A stretch of DNA of 64,000 nucleotides from Owenia fusiformis. Its lineage: Eukaryota; Annelida; Polychaeta; Sabellida; Oweniidae. The stretch covers positions 12,544,196-12,608,195 of the forward strand of contig CAIIXF020000004.1 in assembly GCA_903813345.2 (NCBI GenBank), read 5' to 3'. The notes beneath the pieces are model-generated. The model searched no databases. It was not told the origin of the DNA and saw only the letters and a list, made by a program, of their open reading frames with translations. The position numbers and the translations under genes were made by a program. Positions 11,412 to 22,586 of the stretch are shown piece by piece. The first letter of the stretch is position 1; each line of letters starts with the position of its first letter.

Positions 11412-11515
11412 GTTATGTCACCACCAGAAGTGGTGACATATTGTTATGGTCTCCAACTTTTTTGTGGATGATGTTCTGCAGTTGGCATCTGTTACAATTG
11501 GCAGGTGGTGACAAT
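11412..11515 (+). mobile_element. GTCACCAC MITE family, copy 2
   Basis: Begins TTATGTCACCACCAGAAGTG, has the family core GTCTCCAACTTTTTTGTGG and GGCATCTGTTACAATTGGCA, and ends GGTGGTGACA. It directly abuts the ACCGA repeat at 11517. Confidence 0.75.
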
Positions 11516-11516
11516 T

Positions 11517-11620
11517 TGGGGGTCCGCGCATTATACCGAAACCCATTATACCGACGCGCATTATACCGACACCCATTATACTGACGCGCATTGTACCGAA
11601 AGGCGTTACACTGAATGCCA
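11517..11620. repeat. GCGCATTATACCGA repeat, left copy
   Basis: Five to six imperfect units of CGCATTATACCGAAACCCAT. An inverted copy lies at 15225-15345, so the pair brackets 3.8 kb. Confidence 0.7.
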
Positions 11621-11822
11621 TAATCACTGTTCCACAACCACAACAAAATGGATGAACTTCCTGGTTACGAATTCGATTTAAACCTACTAATAAGTCAAGT
11701 TGCAGATTATAATTTGGCCCAAAGCTAGAAAATATAGCCTAGTTTTAATAAGAATCTTCGATTTGTAATTTGTTTTGTAAATGAAGCTGTAATTTATATA
11801 CTAAGCCCCTCGCATCTTTCTA

Positions 11823-12560
11823 ATGGGTAGTTCGGTTTCACCTGTGTTAGCCAACATTTACATGTAGTGGTTAGAGGAACAAGCCATTGCCACAGCACCC
11901 CCAGGTTGTTCCCCATCATTGTACAAAAGGTATGTAGATGATGTACTAGAAATTGTTGACAACGACCACGTGAATGAATGGACAAATCATATGAATTCTA
12001 TAGACGTTGTGAAGTTCACAGTAGAAAAAGAATCAGAGGGAAATCTGGCTTTCTTAGACACGCAACTTCAACAGGAATTCGGATGGTTCAATAAGATGTA
12101 CTGTATATAGAAAACCTAGCTACACCGATCAGTAACTTTCAATCACACCATCCCCTTGAACACAAAATGTCGGTAATTTCTACGTTAATAGGAAGAGCAA
12201 ATTCGATTTGCAGTGAACAGGAGGACAAAATAGAAGAAACTTCAAATGTTAAAATAGCTAAAGATGCAGTTATCCAAAATGGACTACTTGTATTAAAAAG
12301 ACACAGGAACGTTTTGAACGTAAAGCAGCAGATACAAATAAGGACAAGACAGAAATCAAAAAGGTAGTAACCATACCCTATGTAAAAAATGCATCAGAGC
12401 AAATTAGAAGAATAATGAAGAAAAATATATCAAAGTAGCTTTTAAACCTATGCAAACCCTTCGAAATATTCTCGTTAGGTCAAACAAGATCGCAAAGCGA
12501 ACGTGGTATATCAAGTTCCATGCAACAATTGTAATAAAAGTCACATAGGAGAAACAATAC
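11823..12560 (+). pseudogene. Penelope-like element reverse transcriptase, decayed
   Basis: The translation shows reverse-transcriptase blocks typical of Penelope-like retroelements: MGSSVSPVLANIYM at 11823, an EEQAIATAP stretch, the catalytic KRYVDDVLEIVD block from about 11925, then FTVEKESEGNLAFLDTQL. An in-frame TAG at 11865-11867 interrupts it. After about 12100 the reading shifts frame (a YRKP-like piece, then a frame from 12167 with SVISTLIGRANSICSEQED). Further on come VVTIPYVKNASEQIRRIMKK and a VVYQVPCNNC...HIGET piece near 12505-12555, which resembles the start of the GIY-YIG endonuclease. The element is 5'-truncated and broken, so no active product is expected. Confidence 0.82.
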
Positions 12561-13052
12561 TTGTGTTACATAGCTAGCCACGAGTAATTATTAATAAGCG
12601 TAATCAGATTATTTCAAGCGTCGAAATAGCTTATTTTCCTCGACGTATCTACACAAACCTACTGTATTCACTTACCGTTATATTGAGCGATCTAGATGCG
12701 TCAATAATAATTGTTTTCACTCATCGACTTTAGTGGCCCGCGATACCTTTTATTTCATTAATTTGAGACGCAATTGATATATTGGCAACAAATCAAATGT
12801 TCTAAATGCTTCTTCTTCATTTTGGAATGTTTCTTAAAGAATATACTTTACATTGATCACGATTCTTGTACTTTCTGTCTTTACGACTCCCGTTCACATT
12901 TGCAAGAGTTGTTGATTGCATTGCCTTGATCGTTGGTCGAACTTCGCTCAATTCCAACTAAATCCGATTAATTAATTAAGAAATGTAATATCATGTTTAT
13001 CCAAGCAAATAATTGTAACAACTACATTATTTTTTAGCACTTTTGACACCTA

Positions 13053-13425
13053 AGCAGGGTAGCCTAGTGGTGTAGACTGAGGCTACTTTGCGGTTGAACG
13101 TCGTGGGATACGGAGGTCCCGCGTTCGAGCCCCAGGTACGGAGTTGTTGATCATTGTCACTACGGACACCCGGTCCGAAGGTCCAACCGTTTACCGGCCC
13201 TTGGCATGGGTTGGTTCTCTGGCCGCTCTTGCCGGAGACAGATTGTGAGACTGTGGTTGGTTCCTCCACTAACGTGCTTTAGTAAACTCCGGGAGTCATA
13301 TAGTATGGTAGCGGGCCCCCACCAAGGGCAGTAGTGGAACGACGCGAATCGGTCCCAGTATGGTTGCCTTGCAACTGAAGAGACTCGAGGAAATCATGCC
13401 ATTCGCAGTGACCCAGAAAAGACTT
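13053..13425 (+). mobile_element. tRNA-derived SINE
   Basis: A tRNA-like head has an A box (GGTAGCCTAGTGG, 13058-13070) and a B box (GCGTTCGAGCCC, 13121-13132) at the spacing of an internal RNA polymerase III promoter. The body downstream is more GC-rich than its surroundings (GTAGCGGGCCCCCACCAAGG). A folded tRNA cannot be drawn, so it is not a functional tRNA gene. The 3' boundary is approximate. Confidence 0.7.
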
Positions 13426-15224
13426 TTGCTTCTTAATTTGACGTTTTAGTTCATTTATTTACATACTTTATTCATATTACTTTCCAGGCAGTTATGCTTT
13501 TTATTGGTCAAATGAATGAATAAGACATCTAGATACTATTAAATACATCTAGATAGTATCAAAACCATAATTCGATTTGTCGGACATATATAAAATAACA
13601 CTTGAAAACACAACACACATAGCTGCAATATCCGTAGCATTTGGCACAGTCGGTTCCCACGCTCTGTCATTTTGTGCGGTCATCATAAGATAAGGAGGTA
13701 CGGTTGATTAGACCATGTGCTTTCAACAGAGTCAAAAAATTGGCATGGTTTCTTTGAGAAATGAGGTAGCAACGAAAGGAAACACCGGAAATAATCAAGA
13801 AATGTCCACACCATTGTTTTCGTTAGTTATGGCAAGCCCCCCCCCCCCTGGAGGAAAAACAGCATTCGTGGGTAGCTTAATTTTTGTACAAATTAGAGCC
13901 ATGACTTAAACTCAACCAAGAACGGTGGGGCAAAGTCCCTATGGGTCCCAATTGAGAATCAATTCAAATCAAAAGCAAATTGAGAATCAGATGACCTGCT
14001 AACATGTATTCAATGTTTCAAAATAATGAAACTGAAATATTGGGCAAAATAATTGATATTTCGTTTGTGGGAATGAAAACTGATGATAGAGATAATATCA
14101 GTAGCCAAAAACTGTATAAGCAATTTAAACATGGAAATGATGCCAATTTAGAAGTATTATATGAAAAGAAATGTTTGTGAAATAGAAAATGAAATAACTT
14201 CAGTATTAATGGGATCATTGAGGCACACATTGATAAGTAAAACAAATGAATGCGTTTCTTACTATCTCCATGACAACATAAACATATCTTGCTCTCTTTC
14301 CATGATTTTTGGCCCATCAGCACAAAATCGAAAATACAGTTATTATCAAGTTCAATAAGAAATGTGAAACTTTACATTTAATAACACAATTATTTATTTC
14401 TACCAATGAAACAATACAGTATAAATAAATGTTTACTTCATTGAATACAGAATTTACCACAGTTAAATATATTTTATGAAGTACAGGGTTTACCATAATC
14501 AAACATAAATAACATAATTATGACTTTATCCTCTATGAAATACAGAAATTGATGGTTAACTGGAATTAAGTTTGTTGAGACGACCCCTCAATCCGAAACG
14601 CCTAGCATCATTTAAAAAATGTCTGGCCGCAACTGAGATGTAAAGATGTTCAACGATTTTAAATTAAGCTTTATCTAAAAATATGTCTTTGAGCGATAAA
14701 CTTTTAATTGAATATGAATATATAAAAAAACAGATTAACATCCAGTCTCATATTAAAAAGTTTAAAGTTAAAATATTGTTGAAGTAAATAAAAATGAATT
14801 TTTAATTTTCAAGACTTGTATGTTCAATGAATAAATCATGTATAATTTGAACCAAGGTGTATGTGTAATATATAAACTATCTATTTTATATGCTGATACA
14901 GTAGAATTTCTCTTGGCTTTTCAACATAACACCATATTTGACTCTTCAGGCTCCACTTTTATTATTCTATGCCTAGGATATTATGTTACTGTGCACTATC
15001 GTACATGTACATAATCATGTGTCTACATGACGTTTTGAAAGAGTATAGAGCTAGATTCAAAGCACCGTTCTTGCGAGTTTCAAATGAAAATATTGAAAAT
15101 GCGCGAGTATGAAGACTGCAACCTTTTATGTCTACACTGACAATTGAACTTGAAATTCCCGCTGTAAAGATATAGTCCCATGCGGGTCGCGGAAGTGCAC
15201 GTCATAAAACTGATGGGTTAAGGC
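13426..15224. other. No gene seen
   Basis: AT-rich sequence containing short frames only and a C10 run at about 13838. There are no recognisable exons. The PLE relic and SINE upstream suggest this is old transposon-derived or intergenic DNA. Confidence 0.4.
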
Positions 15225-15345
15225 AATGTGCCGTCCCACTGGCACGGATTTCGGTACAACGCACATCGGTAGGCCTATGTTGGTTGTCGGCACAATGCGC
15301 ATCGGTATAATGGGTTTCGGTATAATACTCGTCGGTATAGTTGAA
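15225..15345. repeat. GCGCATTATACCGA repeat, right inverted copy
   Basis: Contains ATGCGCATCGGTATAATGGG and TTTCGGTATAATACTCGTCG, the reverse complement of the units at 11517-11620. Confidence 0.7.
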
Positions 15346-15355
15346 ATCCAAACCT

Positions 15356-15491
15356 GGGGGTCATTAACAGAAACTTCGTAAAGTGAGGAATTCGTAAATC
15401 ATTTGTTGTAACCATGGATATAATGATCTCACAATTAGAGAACAAAGGACTTTACGAATTCTTAACTGAACAGTTTCTGTTAATGGCCCCC
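15356..15491. mobile_element. Short hairpin MITE
   Basis: Ends are GGGGGTCATTAACAGAAACT and AGTTTCTGTTAATGGCCCCC, near-perfect inverted repeats about 95 bases apart. Inner parts (GAATTC...GAATTC) also pair, so the whole element is close to palindromic. Confidence 0.75.
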
Positions 15492-15970
15492 TGGTTCATT
15501 AACACCATGAATCAGGTAATTGGGCCACGCCAATATCTAGTGAACAGTGCTGACCTACATGTAATTATAATGAAATCCATATTCCATTGTCATAAGATTG
15601 CCCTAATTATAATGAAATTCATATCCCTAGGAATATATTGACCTAATTATTATGAAATCCATATCCAATTGGAATAAGATTGACCTAATTAATCAATTGA
15701 CCTAATTATAATGAAATTCATATTACTTTGCAGTTTGCACCTTTAGAAGTAATTACTGATTTCATGAAATCATCTTGATAAGAGGACCAAATGTCTGGCA
15801 AATACATGTTCATCTTTCAAGGATAAGTGCAGGTCATTGTACTAATACTCTAGTAGCTCATGCTGGTTGAGTATGCATTTTTATGGTCCAGAGATTTTCT
15901 CTTTAGAAATCATCTATGTGAAGGTCATTGATTTCTATGTTATCTATATCAAAAAATTTTATTTTTGTGG

Positions 15971-16169
15971 ACTGGTGATCCGCTCGATTACGCTGGTTAC
16001 TGAAACGGTTCCAGTCTCCAAGCCTTTCGTCCAGTGCCATCCGTACCTCCTGTGCCTTAGGTAGTGAAGGTACGCAACGAACGAAATGAGAATGAAACGG
16101 TTCGTTTCAAAAATCGTAACTTCGTTGTTCCGACATTTTGTTACCAGCGTAATCAAGTGGATCACCAGT
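15971..16169. mobile_element. MITE with ~28-bp terminal inverted repeats
   Basis: Starts ACTGGTGATCCGCTCGATTA and ends TAATCAAGTGGATCACCAGT. The TIRs extend to CGCTGGT/ACCAGCG. Internal GAAACGGTTCCAG and GAAACGGTTCGTTTC are also related. Confidence 0.82.
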
Positions 16170-17540
16170 GACATGGGAGCCAAAAACAATGGCAGGGATG
16201 GCATGACGATCTGACCTGATAACTCAAAAATGAACAAAGAAATTTATTTCCCATAATCAATAATATACTGTTGTTTTATTGATAGAATATAATATTTATA
16301 TATGATTCTCATGCTCACCATAGTGACATGTAATATACACAATGTAGCAACACAAATTGTCCTTGGTTGCTATGGAAACACTATCACAGCAACAGTCACT
16401 ATGACAACACAAAATGTGTTTGTTTACATAGCAACCTGGTCATGCATTGGAATTGATTAACTCGGGCTGGTAAATATCTAGATAGAATTACAGTATATGA
16501 TAATAACAATAGAGGGTGCTTACAATTCATGACAATAATAATAGCATTACCATAGCAACCAATGCCATAGCAACCTCGATTTAGTTTATAATAATAATAA
16601 CATATCCAGCCCTTAATACAACATGACAATTAGGACTTCAGTTTAAATATATAATAATATAACATTGTTTCAAGGTTTCAGTTATCACATATTGACACTT
16701 AACAATAAAGCTGCAACAGAATTACTAATGCTACATACAGAGTGTCAGTGACAGATATGCCTTTTTAGACATTTAACAAAATTGTCCTAATATGACAATA
16801 TCGTTTGTGAAATCTGGCTATGGGTATGCCAATATTTTTTTGTGAAATCTGACAAAATTTTCCTGGCATAACAATATTTCTTTGTCTTGACAATTTTTGT
16901 CTGACATGACAAGTTTCCTATCATATGACAAGATTTCTCTGATCTGACAAGATATATCTCCCACTCTGTACCTTGCATTAAAATTCCTGTTCCACTCACA
17001 CCTACATTAGGGCATTCCATCAAATGTAAGCCAAGGAGATTCAAAAAATTATTTTTCACTTCCATACATTTTTCCCTCAAGTCTCAACATAACCCTCTTC
17101 TCACCTAGTACAGAGTAAAGAGGGAAGGGGGAGAGGGAAGGGGGGGGGGGGGGTACCGGAGGCTTGATACGTCCTTAAACAACAATTCTACATAAGAAAG
17201 CTGCTCTGAATGTTGTTCATCCCCTTACTCAAGAACAGTGTATGATTGTGCCAAGTCTTAGTGCACGGTATATATACTGACCCACAATTAATATCTATTT
17301 AATTCCTACTGTCATTTACAGGGGTCCATTTTTGGTACCGTTCTTTTAATGTTCTCATTTTAATCAAACCATTAAAGACTAAATCTGTAAAAATATAGAT
17401 CAACAAATATAATTTAACACACAATTTTTCTGTATTATAAACACACATAAGGAGTCTAAAAAGTAAAATTAACAAATTATTTTGGAAGAAATGTTTTTTG
17501 AATACTCTGAACTCCCTGGTGAAGAATATTGCACACTGCC
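16170..17540. other. No gene seen; purine tract
   Basis: Contains CATAGCAACC-type motifs at 16370-16575, repeated TGACAA(T/G) motifs at 16780-16950 and a purine/poly-G tract at 17117-17152. No exon supported. Confidence 0.4.
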
Positions 17541-17543
17541 TGT

Positions 17544-17816
17544 TATAAATATATTCAATATTGTCACATAAATATATTCAATATTGTCATATTATATATT
17601 CAATATTGTCACATAAATATATTCAATATTGTCATATTATATGTTCAATATCGTCATATAAATATATTCAATATTGTCATATTATATATTCAATATTGTC
17701 ATATAAATGTATTCAATATTGTCATATTATATATTCAATATTGTCATATGAATACATTCAATATTGTCAAATAAATATATTCAATATTGTCATTTGAATA
17801 TATTCAATATTGTCAT
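17544..17816. repeat. ATTCAATATTGTCATAT minisatellite
   Basis: About twelve units of TATTCAATATTGTCATATTA and TATTCAATATTGTCACATAA type, alternating at 22 and 23 bases to give a ~45-base higher-order period. Confidence 0.9.
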
Positions 17817-18336
17817 TGATAACTACACATAGATATAAGCATTAAGTAATGTTCAGAAAATTACGAAATGAATTAGAAAGCTCAAATCAAAATGGATTGA
17901 GATTTCAATACCCCTAAATTGAAGATAATACAAGAAATCACGACAAAAAATAAAATATGAAAGCTCAAAATGAATCAAATATTTGTACCCCTTGTCAAGC
18001 AAGTTAAATAGTCTGTACTCCAACAAATATATTTTCACTGAATATTTTCTGATTAATCAAACCAAAATTAAATTAATTGCACTTCATATATGAAATATGG
18101 TTTTTATTATTGTGTGTCCAGAAACTATGGAAATTGCACTCTACTTATATTGTAAATTCAAAATAAAAACTTTTTTAAAAATCAAACAATTGTACCAAGA
18201 ATAATTAGGGAAACTGTAATTTTCAGCGAAAAAAAATGTTTCTATTGCGCAAAATTTTCACAAAATACCAGAAAGTACCATCTCTTTGGAGACTTCAGCA
18301 GATTAGCCATTACATTTAGAATATACACAGCAAACA

Positions 18337-18470
18337 TAATTTGGCGCCGTTTCAGCATAAAAAAAATCAGCGCTGTTCCGGCACTGAAACCTTTGGCACC
18401 GGACTAGTCAGTCCATTTGGTGCCGAAATGGCACTGAAATTTGGCACCAAAACGGCGTCGAAAATCAGAT
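18337..18470. repeat. Imperfect inverted repeat with GGCACC motifs
   Basis: TTTGGCGCCGTTTCAG near the left and CTGAAATTTGGCACCAAAAC near the right can pair. TTTGG(C/T)(A/G)CC recurs five times. Probably a small foldback or MITE remnant. Confidence 0.45.
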
Positions 18471-18970
18471 TGCATTTTGGGGGTGTAGCAGCAACATTAC
18501 ACTTGTCCAATACAAGGGGTGGATCAGAGTACAACATGCCCACATTTTAACTTAAAAATTAACTATTTTACTCATAATTTTTGTCAAAAGTATACTATAT
18601 GTCATTTTATTTCCCATATTGACACTGTCGGACCAAGTTGATAGTTTGATGTTGTTGACACCCTCCCATCCTGCTAAAAATGTAAATTGAACGTTGATTT
18701 TAATTAAAAGTTAATTCCTTTTGTAAATCGATACACCTCGAAGAGAATTAGTATAACCTTTTTGACCATAAATAACCTAATTGACCATAATATTAATAAC
18801 TTATTTCACCATTAATAACCTATATCAACTCATTTGACCATAATAACCTATTTTGCCATACTACTGTATTGACCCCGATTTTATGCCAAACACAATTAAT
18901 TACATTTCTGGAGGTATGTATCCATCAATATATTGATCATGGGCCTTGGTACAATGAAACCTAACAAATA

Positions 18971-19119
18971 CAGTAAAACCTGTCTAAGTGGAACACTTTT
19001 GGTTCCTCTCAAAAGTGTTCCACTAGGAAGATGTTCCACTTGGTCTTGGGACTCTGAAAAGTGTTCCACTTACAGAGGTGTTCCACTTGTATAGGTGTTC
19101 CACTTAACAGGTTTCACTG
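18971..19119. mobile_element. Pogo/Tigger-like MITE
   Basis: Starts CAGTAAAACCTGTCTAAGTG and ends CACTTAACAGGTTTCACTG, i.e. CAGTRAAACCTGT at both ends. The interior is made of repeated GTGTTCCACTT. The CAGT...ACTG ends fit non-autonomous pogo/Tigger relatives. Confidence 0.75.
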
Positions 19120-19344
19120 TTTATAAATCATTTGTAGGAAGAACCCCTCTATGAAGAATGGGTTTATACACTTGAAGACATGACATGTGCATTATTGCAA
19201 GGAAGAACAAATATATATATATTCTAATATATATCAATGCTTGATTAAACTGTCACTCTGGCCATGCTGATGAGTGAAATTCAATGAATAGTTGGAATTA
19301 GCTAAAATAATCATGAACAGGCATGGAAGAAGTAGAGATCACGC

Positions 19345-19520
19345 AAGAAAAATGTCCGTCTGCTCACGCTTGTTCAATCCATTTACTCGCTAAAATTTGA
19401 GTAAAATGGCAAATTTTTTAACATTTCTCTACAATTTAGGGTATCAACTAAACGTCTGTGCATTTTATTCCTTGCTAATTCCACTCTTTTTCACTCTATT
19501 TCACATTTTAAATCATGACC
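19345..19520. repeat. Dispersed GTCCGTCTGCTCACG repeat copy
   Basis: Reads AATGTCCGTCTGCTCACGCT, then CATTTCTCTACAATTTAGGG, then TTATTCCTTGCTAATTCCAC. A second copy lies at about 20690-20900, and reverse-complement copies at 43130, 43310, 45825 and 56155. No coding potential. Confidence 0.65.
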
Positions 19521-22262
19521 ATCTTGACAGTTTACTCAAGGCGAGATATTTAGATTATCTTTGGTCAAAGTTTTCGCAATAAAATATAGTATTTTTACTT
19601 TACATCTATATATAATAACAGCTCAATATATGACATACAGCTCAAGCAAATAGCTTGGTGTCACACCACCAATTTTATTAGCATTCTGTCCCCAAATATA
19701 GTGGTGTCACACCCTCAAATCATTTGGCGTCACAACTTTATATGACCAAATGTTGCACCAATTATTCGGTCTCATGACATGACATCAAAATATTATTGGT
19801 GTCATACCATTGAATATGACGATGCGACATCACTAAATCATTCATCATAACAAACCAATGCTTTCAACAACTGAGATTTGGAATATTCTCAAACCAAAAT
19901 CATTCTATAAAATTAATAATAATTACCAAATAATTCTTTTTACTTAATAACAATGGTTCAGTTGATGATATAGTAGTTATTTTTGGACCTCGACTCAAAA
20001 AAGGATAGGCCTTGTCTCAAGTCCCCGAATTACCCCCTCCCACCCTCTTTTCCAGTCATTATTTCTTTAAGAAAATAAGAGCTTCAACCAAACCTACATG
20101 AAGTAACAAACTTTGTATTGCATTTTTACGTAAAAACAGTAACTTTGTGTTCGTAGATATTTCAGCATTATAGCAGGGCTCAAATAAATAATATATCATC
20201 AATTTCATACCAATAGGTCATCTAACAATTTGTTCTTATCGTTATATATTTAGCATACATTTAGTCCAGTGTACTTAAGCCACATTAAAGGGGGATCTAC
20301 CATACCATATAAGGAAAAAAGCAACTGTTGATGACGATCCCCCTTTATATTGACAAGGGTGAGAACTTAATAAATGCAATTAAGGGAATATAACACAACA
20401 ATATCAGCTCAATAATAGCTTCCGTCGTGTAGAACATTACAGCGCCATCTATCAATAAGGACTTATCGACCCTAGAAGGTGACGAAATATATTACGTAGA
20501 CATGATATCCATCTCAGTTTTCTGTTACAAATAATATATATAATAGAATTTAATTTCATGCGGAGATAGAATAGTGTCCCTTAATATAAACTGTTTAACA
20601 GTCATTAATTCGATATTTTACTTGTTCATCCACTCCTATGCTAAAAGTATCACTCCATTCATGAATATCCCCCCTTTTCCCCAAAACATCCGTCTGCTCC
20701 ATGGGCTACTTTAATTGAAAGCCCATGGTCTGATCATCCTTATTTCATCAATTTCTTTCTAAAATTTGAACGAAGTGTCTGATTTTCTTGCATTTCTATA
20801 TAATTTAGAGTACTGACGACATGTCTGTTTACTTTATTCCTCGCTGATTTCACTCCATTCCATTATATTTTCCATTTAAAAACATCACCCTGTGACAGGT
20901 TTGGTCTATAATCTACTCCCCTAATTCCCCTCTACTTATTCTACAAACAAACTGGAGGGAAAATTCCATGACTGGAGGGAAAAATTCCATGGCTGGGGGA
21001 AAATTCCATGGCTGGAGTGATATTTCACACTAGGAATTAAATTTTATTTTAGACATAACCAATTAAACTCTACACATCAACACCATACTTTCCAATTTCC
21101 CCATTTTATGGGACATCTGTCTGTCAAAAATAATAAAATTACTACAGAGTGCCCCAAAAGCATGACATTACATAATTTTATGTCTTACTTTTGGGACATC
21201 CTATATAGATAAATGTTATTACTGCCAAAGCATATTGCAAAAATAAATGTGTATATTTTAATAATTATTATATTAGATATGCGTACACTACAGTATACAT
21301 GTACAATACATCCATGTTGACCCTTGCAAATAATCCAATATGGCATGAAGTTAAAACATTGAATTTTCAGAATATTGATACACCATTGGAAAGAATCCCT
21401 TGGAATATTTCATTTGTTTTTCTGCTCAATGATTGAAATGCCGAGCCAAAATGGATTTTTTGCAAGGGTTAATAATGCTCACTACATCTATATTTCACAT
21501 GGGGTCCTCAAGACCCCTTGAACTGACAAAAATATATATGGCCACCCTATTTTGTATTATTCATATTATAAATAACATAAATATTTCTTATACCAACTAA
21601 CACCCATTCTACAACATGAAAATGGAAGTATACATTTTCTCAGGTCATTTTTGGTAAAATTTGACAATGAAATGTTTGATTAATTCGATCCTTTCGATTT
21701 CCACACTCTTCCACTTTTCTGATGGGTGGTCACCTATTATCAATGCATTTTTACATTTCATTTTTTCTCTGTATGTTTTTAAAGAATTCATTTATTTAAG
21801 ATTTATAGAACTTAATGGAATCTATAGAAATTCATTCATTTAAACTTTGTGAGATTTGAAGTATTTTCATTACAAAATGGGAATGGAATAGGTTCAATTA
21901 TCTGAACTAAGATTTCCTTTCAAATACGTACTTTAATCATGGACTGAAGTTGAATTCTTGTATAATGTACTTCTAAATTAGATTACATCTAAACCGAAAA
22001 AATTTACAAAAAAAATTAAGTACCATATGCATGTACTGAGAATGTTATTTGAATACTTGTTGTATCAACATAGTCCATATTATAATTACATCTTCTTTGA
22101 ATAGAACAGGCAGCCAGCCATCTTTGTTATGATCACATAGCTCCATCTATTATCACCATTTTTATCACCAGATGGAGCCGTTTTCAAGATGGCTGAAAAT
22201 ACCACCTGACTCATTCATAAAAACAGCCCCATCTAGTGAGTTATTTTAGCACCAAGATTATC
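19521..22262. other. Intergenic plus FNDC3 3'UTR; small MITEs
   Basis: No exon is supported. Present are a second copy of the GTCCGTCTGCTC repeat (about 20690-20900), a short hairpin at 20284-20350 (TTAAAGGGGGATC / GATCCCCCTTTA) and three AAAATTCCATGGCTGG-type units at 20955-21020. The part next to 22263 is probably 3'UTR of the minus-strand FNDC3 gene. Confidence 0.4.
21791..21796 (-). promoter_or_regulatory. Candidate FNDC3 polyadenylation signal
   Basis: TTTATT on the plus strand reads AATAAA on the minus strand, about 470 bases past the FNDC3 stop. It is the nearest canonical hexamer I found. A weaker ATTAAA is at 21932-21937. Real use is unproven, since the 3'UTR may be longer. Confidence 0.3.
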
Positions 22263-22586
22263 CTAGGAGGGTTTAGAATAGGATATAAATTGCTTAGCCA
22301 GAAAGGCTAGTAAGATTGCCAAAAATGCGCACACGGCTAGAATAATCATCGCCCACTGCTGATCGGTCAACTGTTTTGGTTCTGAACTTTCTCCGCTTTC
22401 TGATTTCACTCCGACTGTTTTGATTGGTTCCTGGCTATGAGTGTAGAAAATGATACCTGGACTGAAAGCACCCAATAAAGATCCAGAGCCGTCCTGACAA
22501 AGACGCTCAGCGCAAACTCTGACGACGTACTCCGTATTCGGTTCTAGGTATGATAATTTATACATTGTTTCTGAACCACTGTAGAT
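22263..22586 (-). CDS. FNDC3: FNDC3 exon 23: end of FN3-9, membrane anchor, stop
   Basis: The acceptor TTCCAG precedes ATC TAC AGT at 22586 and the TAG stop is at 22263-22265. The exon encodes IYSGSETMYKLSYLEPNTEY and a Cys-containing RVCAERLC strand, closely like the RVCACRRC strand of FNDC3B. It then gives GAFSP, a Ser/Glu-rich linker and a hydrophobic segment (WAMIILAVCAFLAILLAFLA) ending about nine residues from the C-terminus. Phase 0 start. Confidence 0.95.
   Translation of the reverse strand: MYSGSETMYKLSYLEPNTEYVVRVCAERLCQDGSGSLLGAFSPGIIFYTHSQEPIKTVGVKSESGESSEPKQLTDQQWAMIILAVCAFLAILLAFLAKQFISYSKPS

Noticed and set aside
13053-13140. Functional tRNA gene
   Set aside because: A and B boxes are present but I cannot pair an acceptor stem or anticodon arm; a SINE head is the better reading.
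17529-17797. Plus-strand IQYCHIIYSILS-type repeat frames
   Set aside because: Arise from the 22/23-bp AT-rich minisatellite, and two overlapping frames both stay open, which argues against coding.
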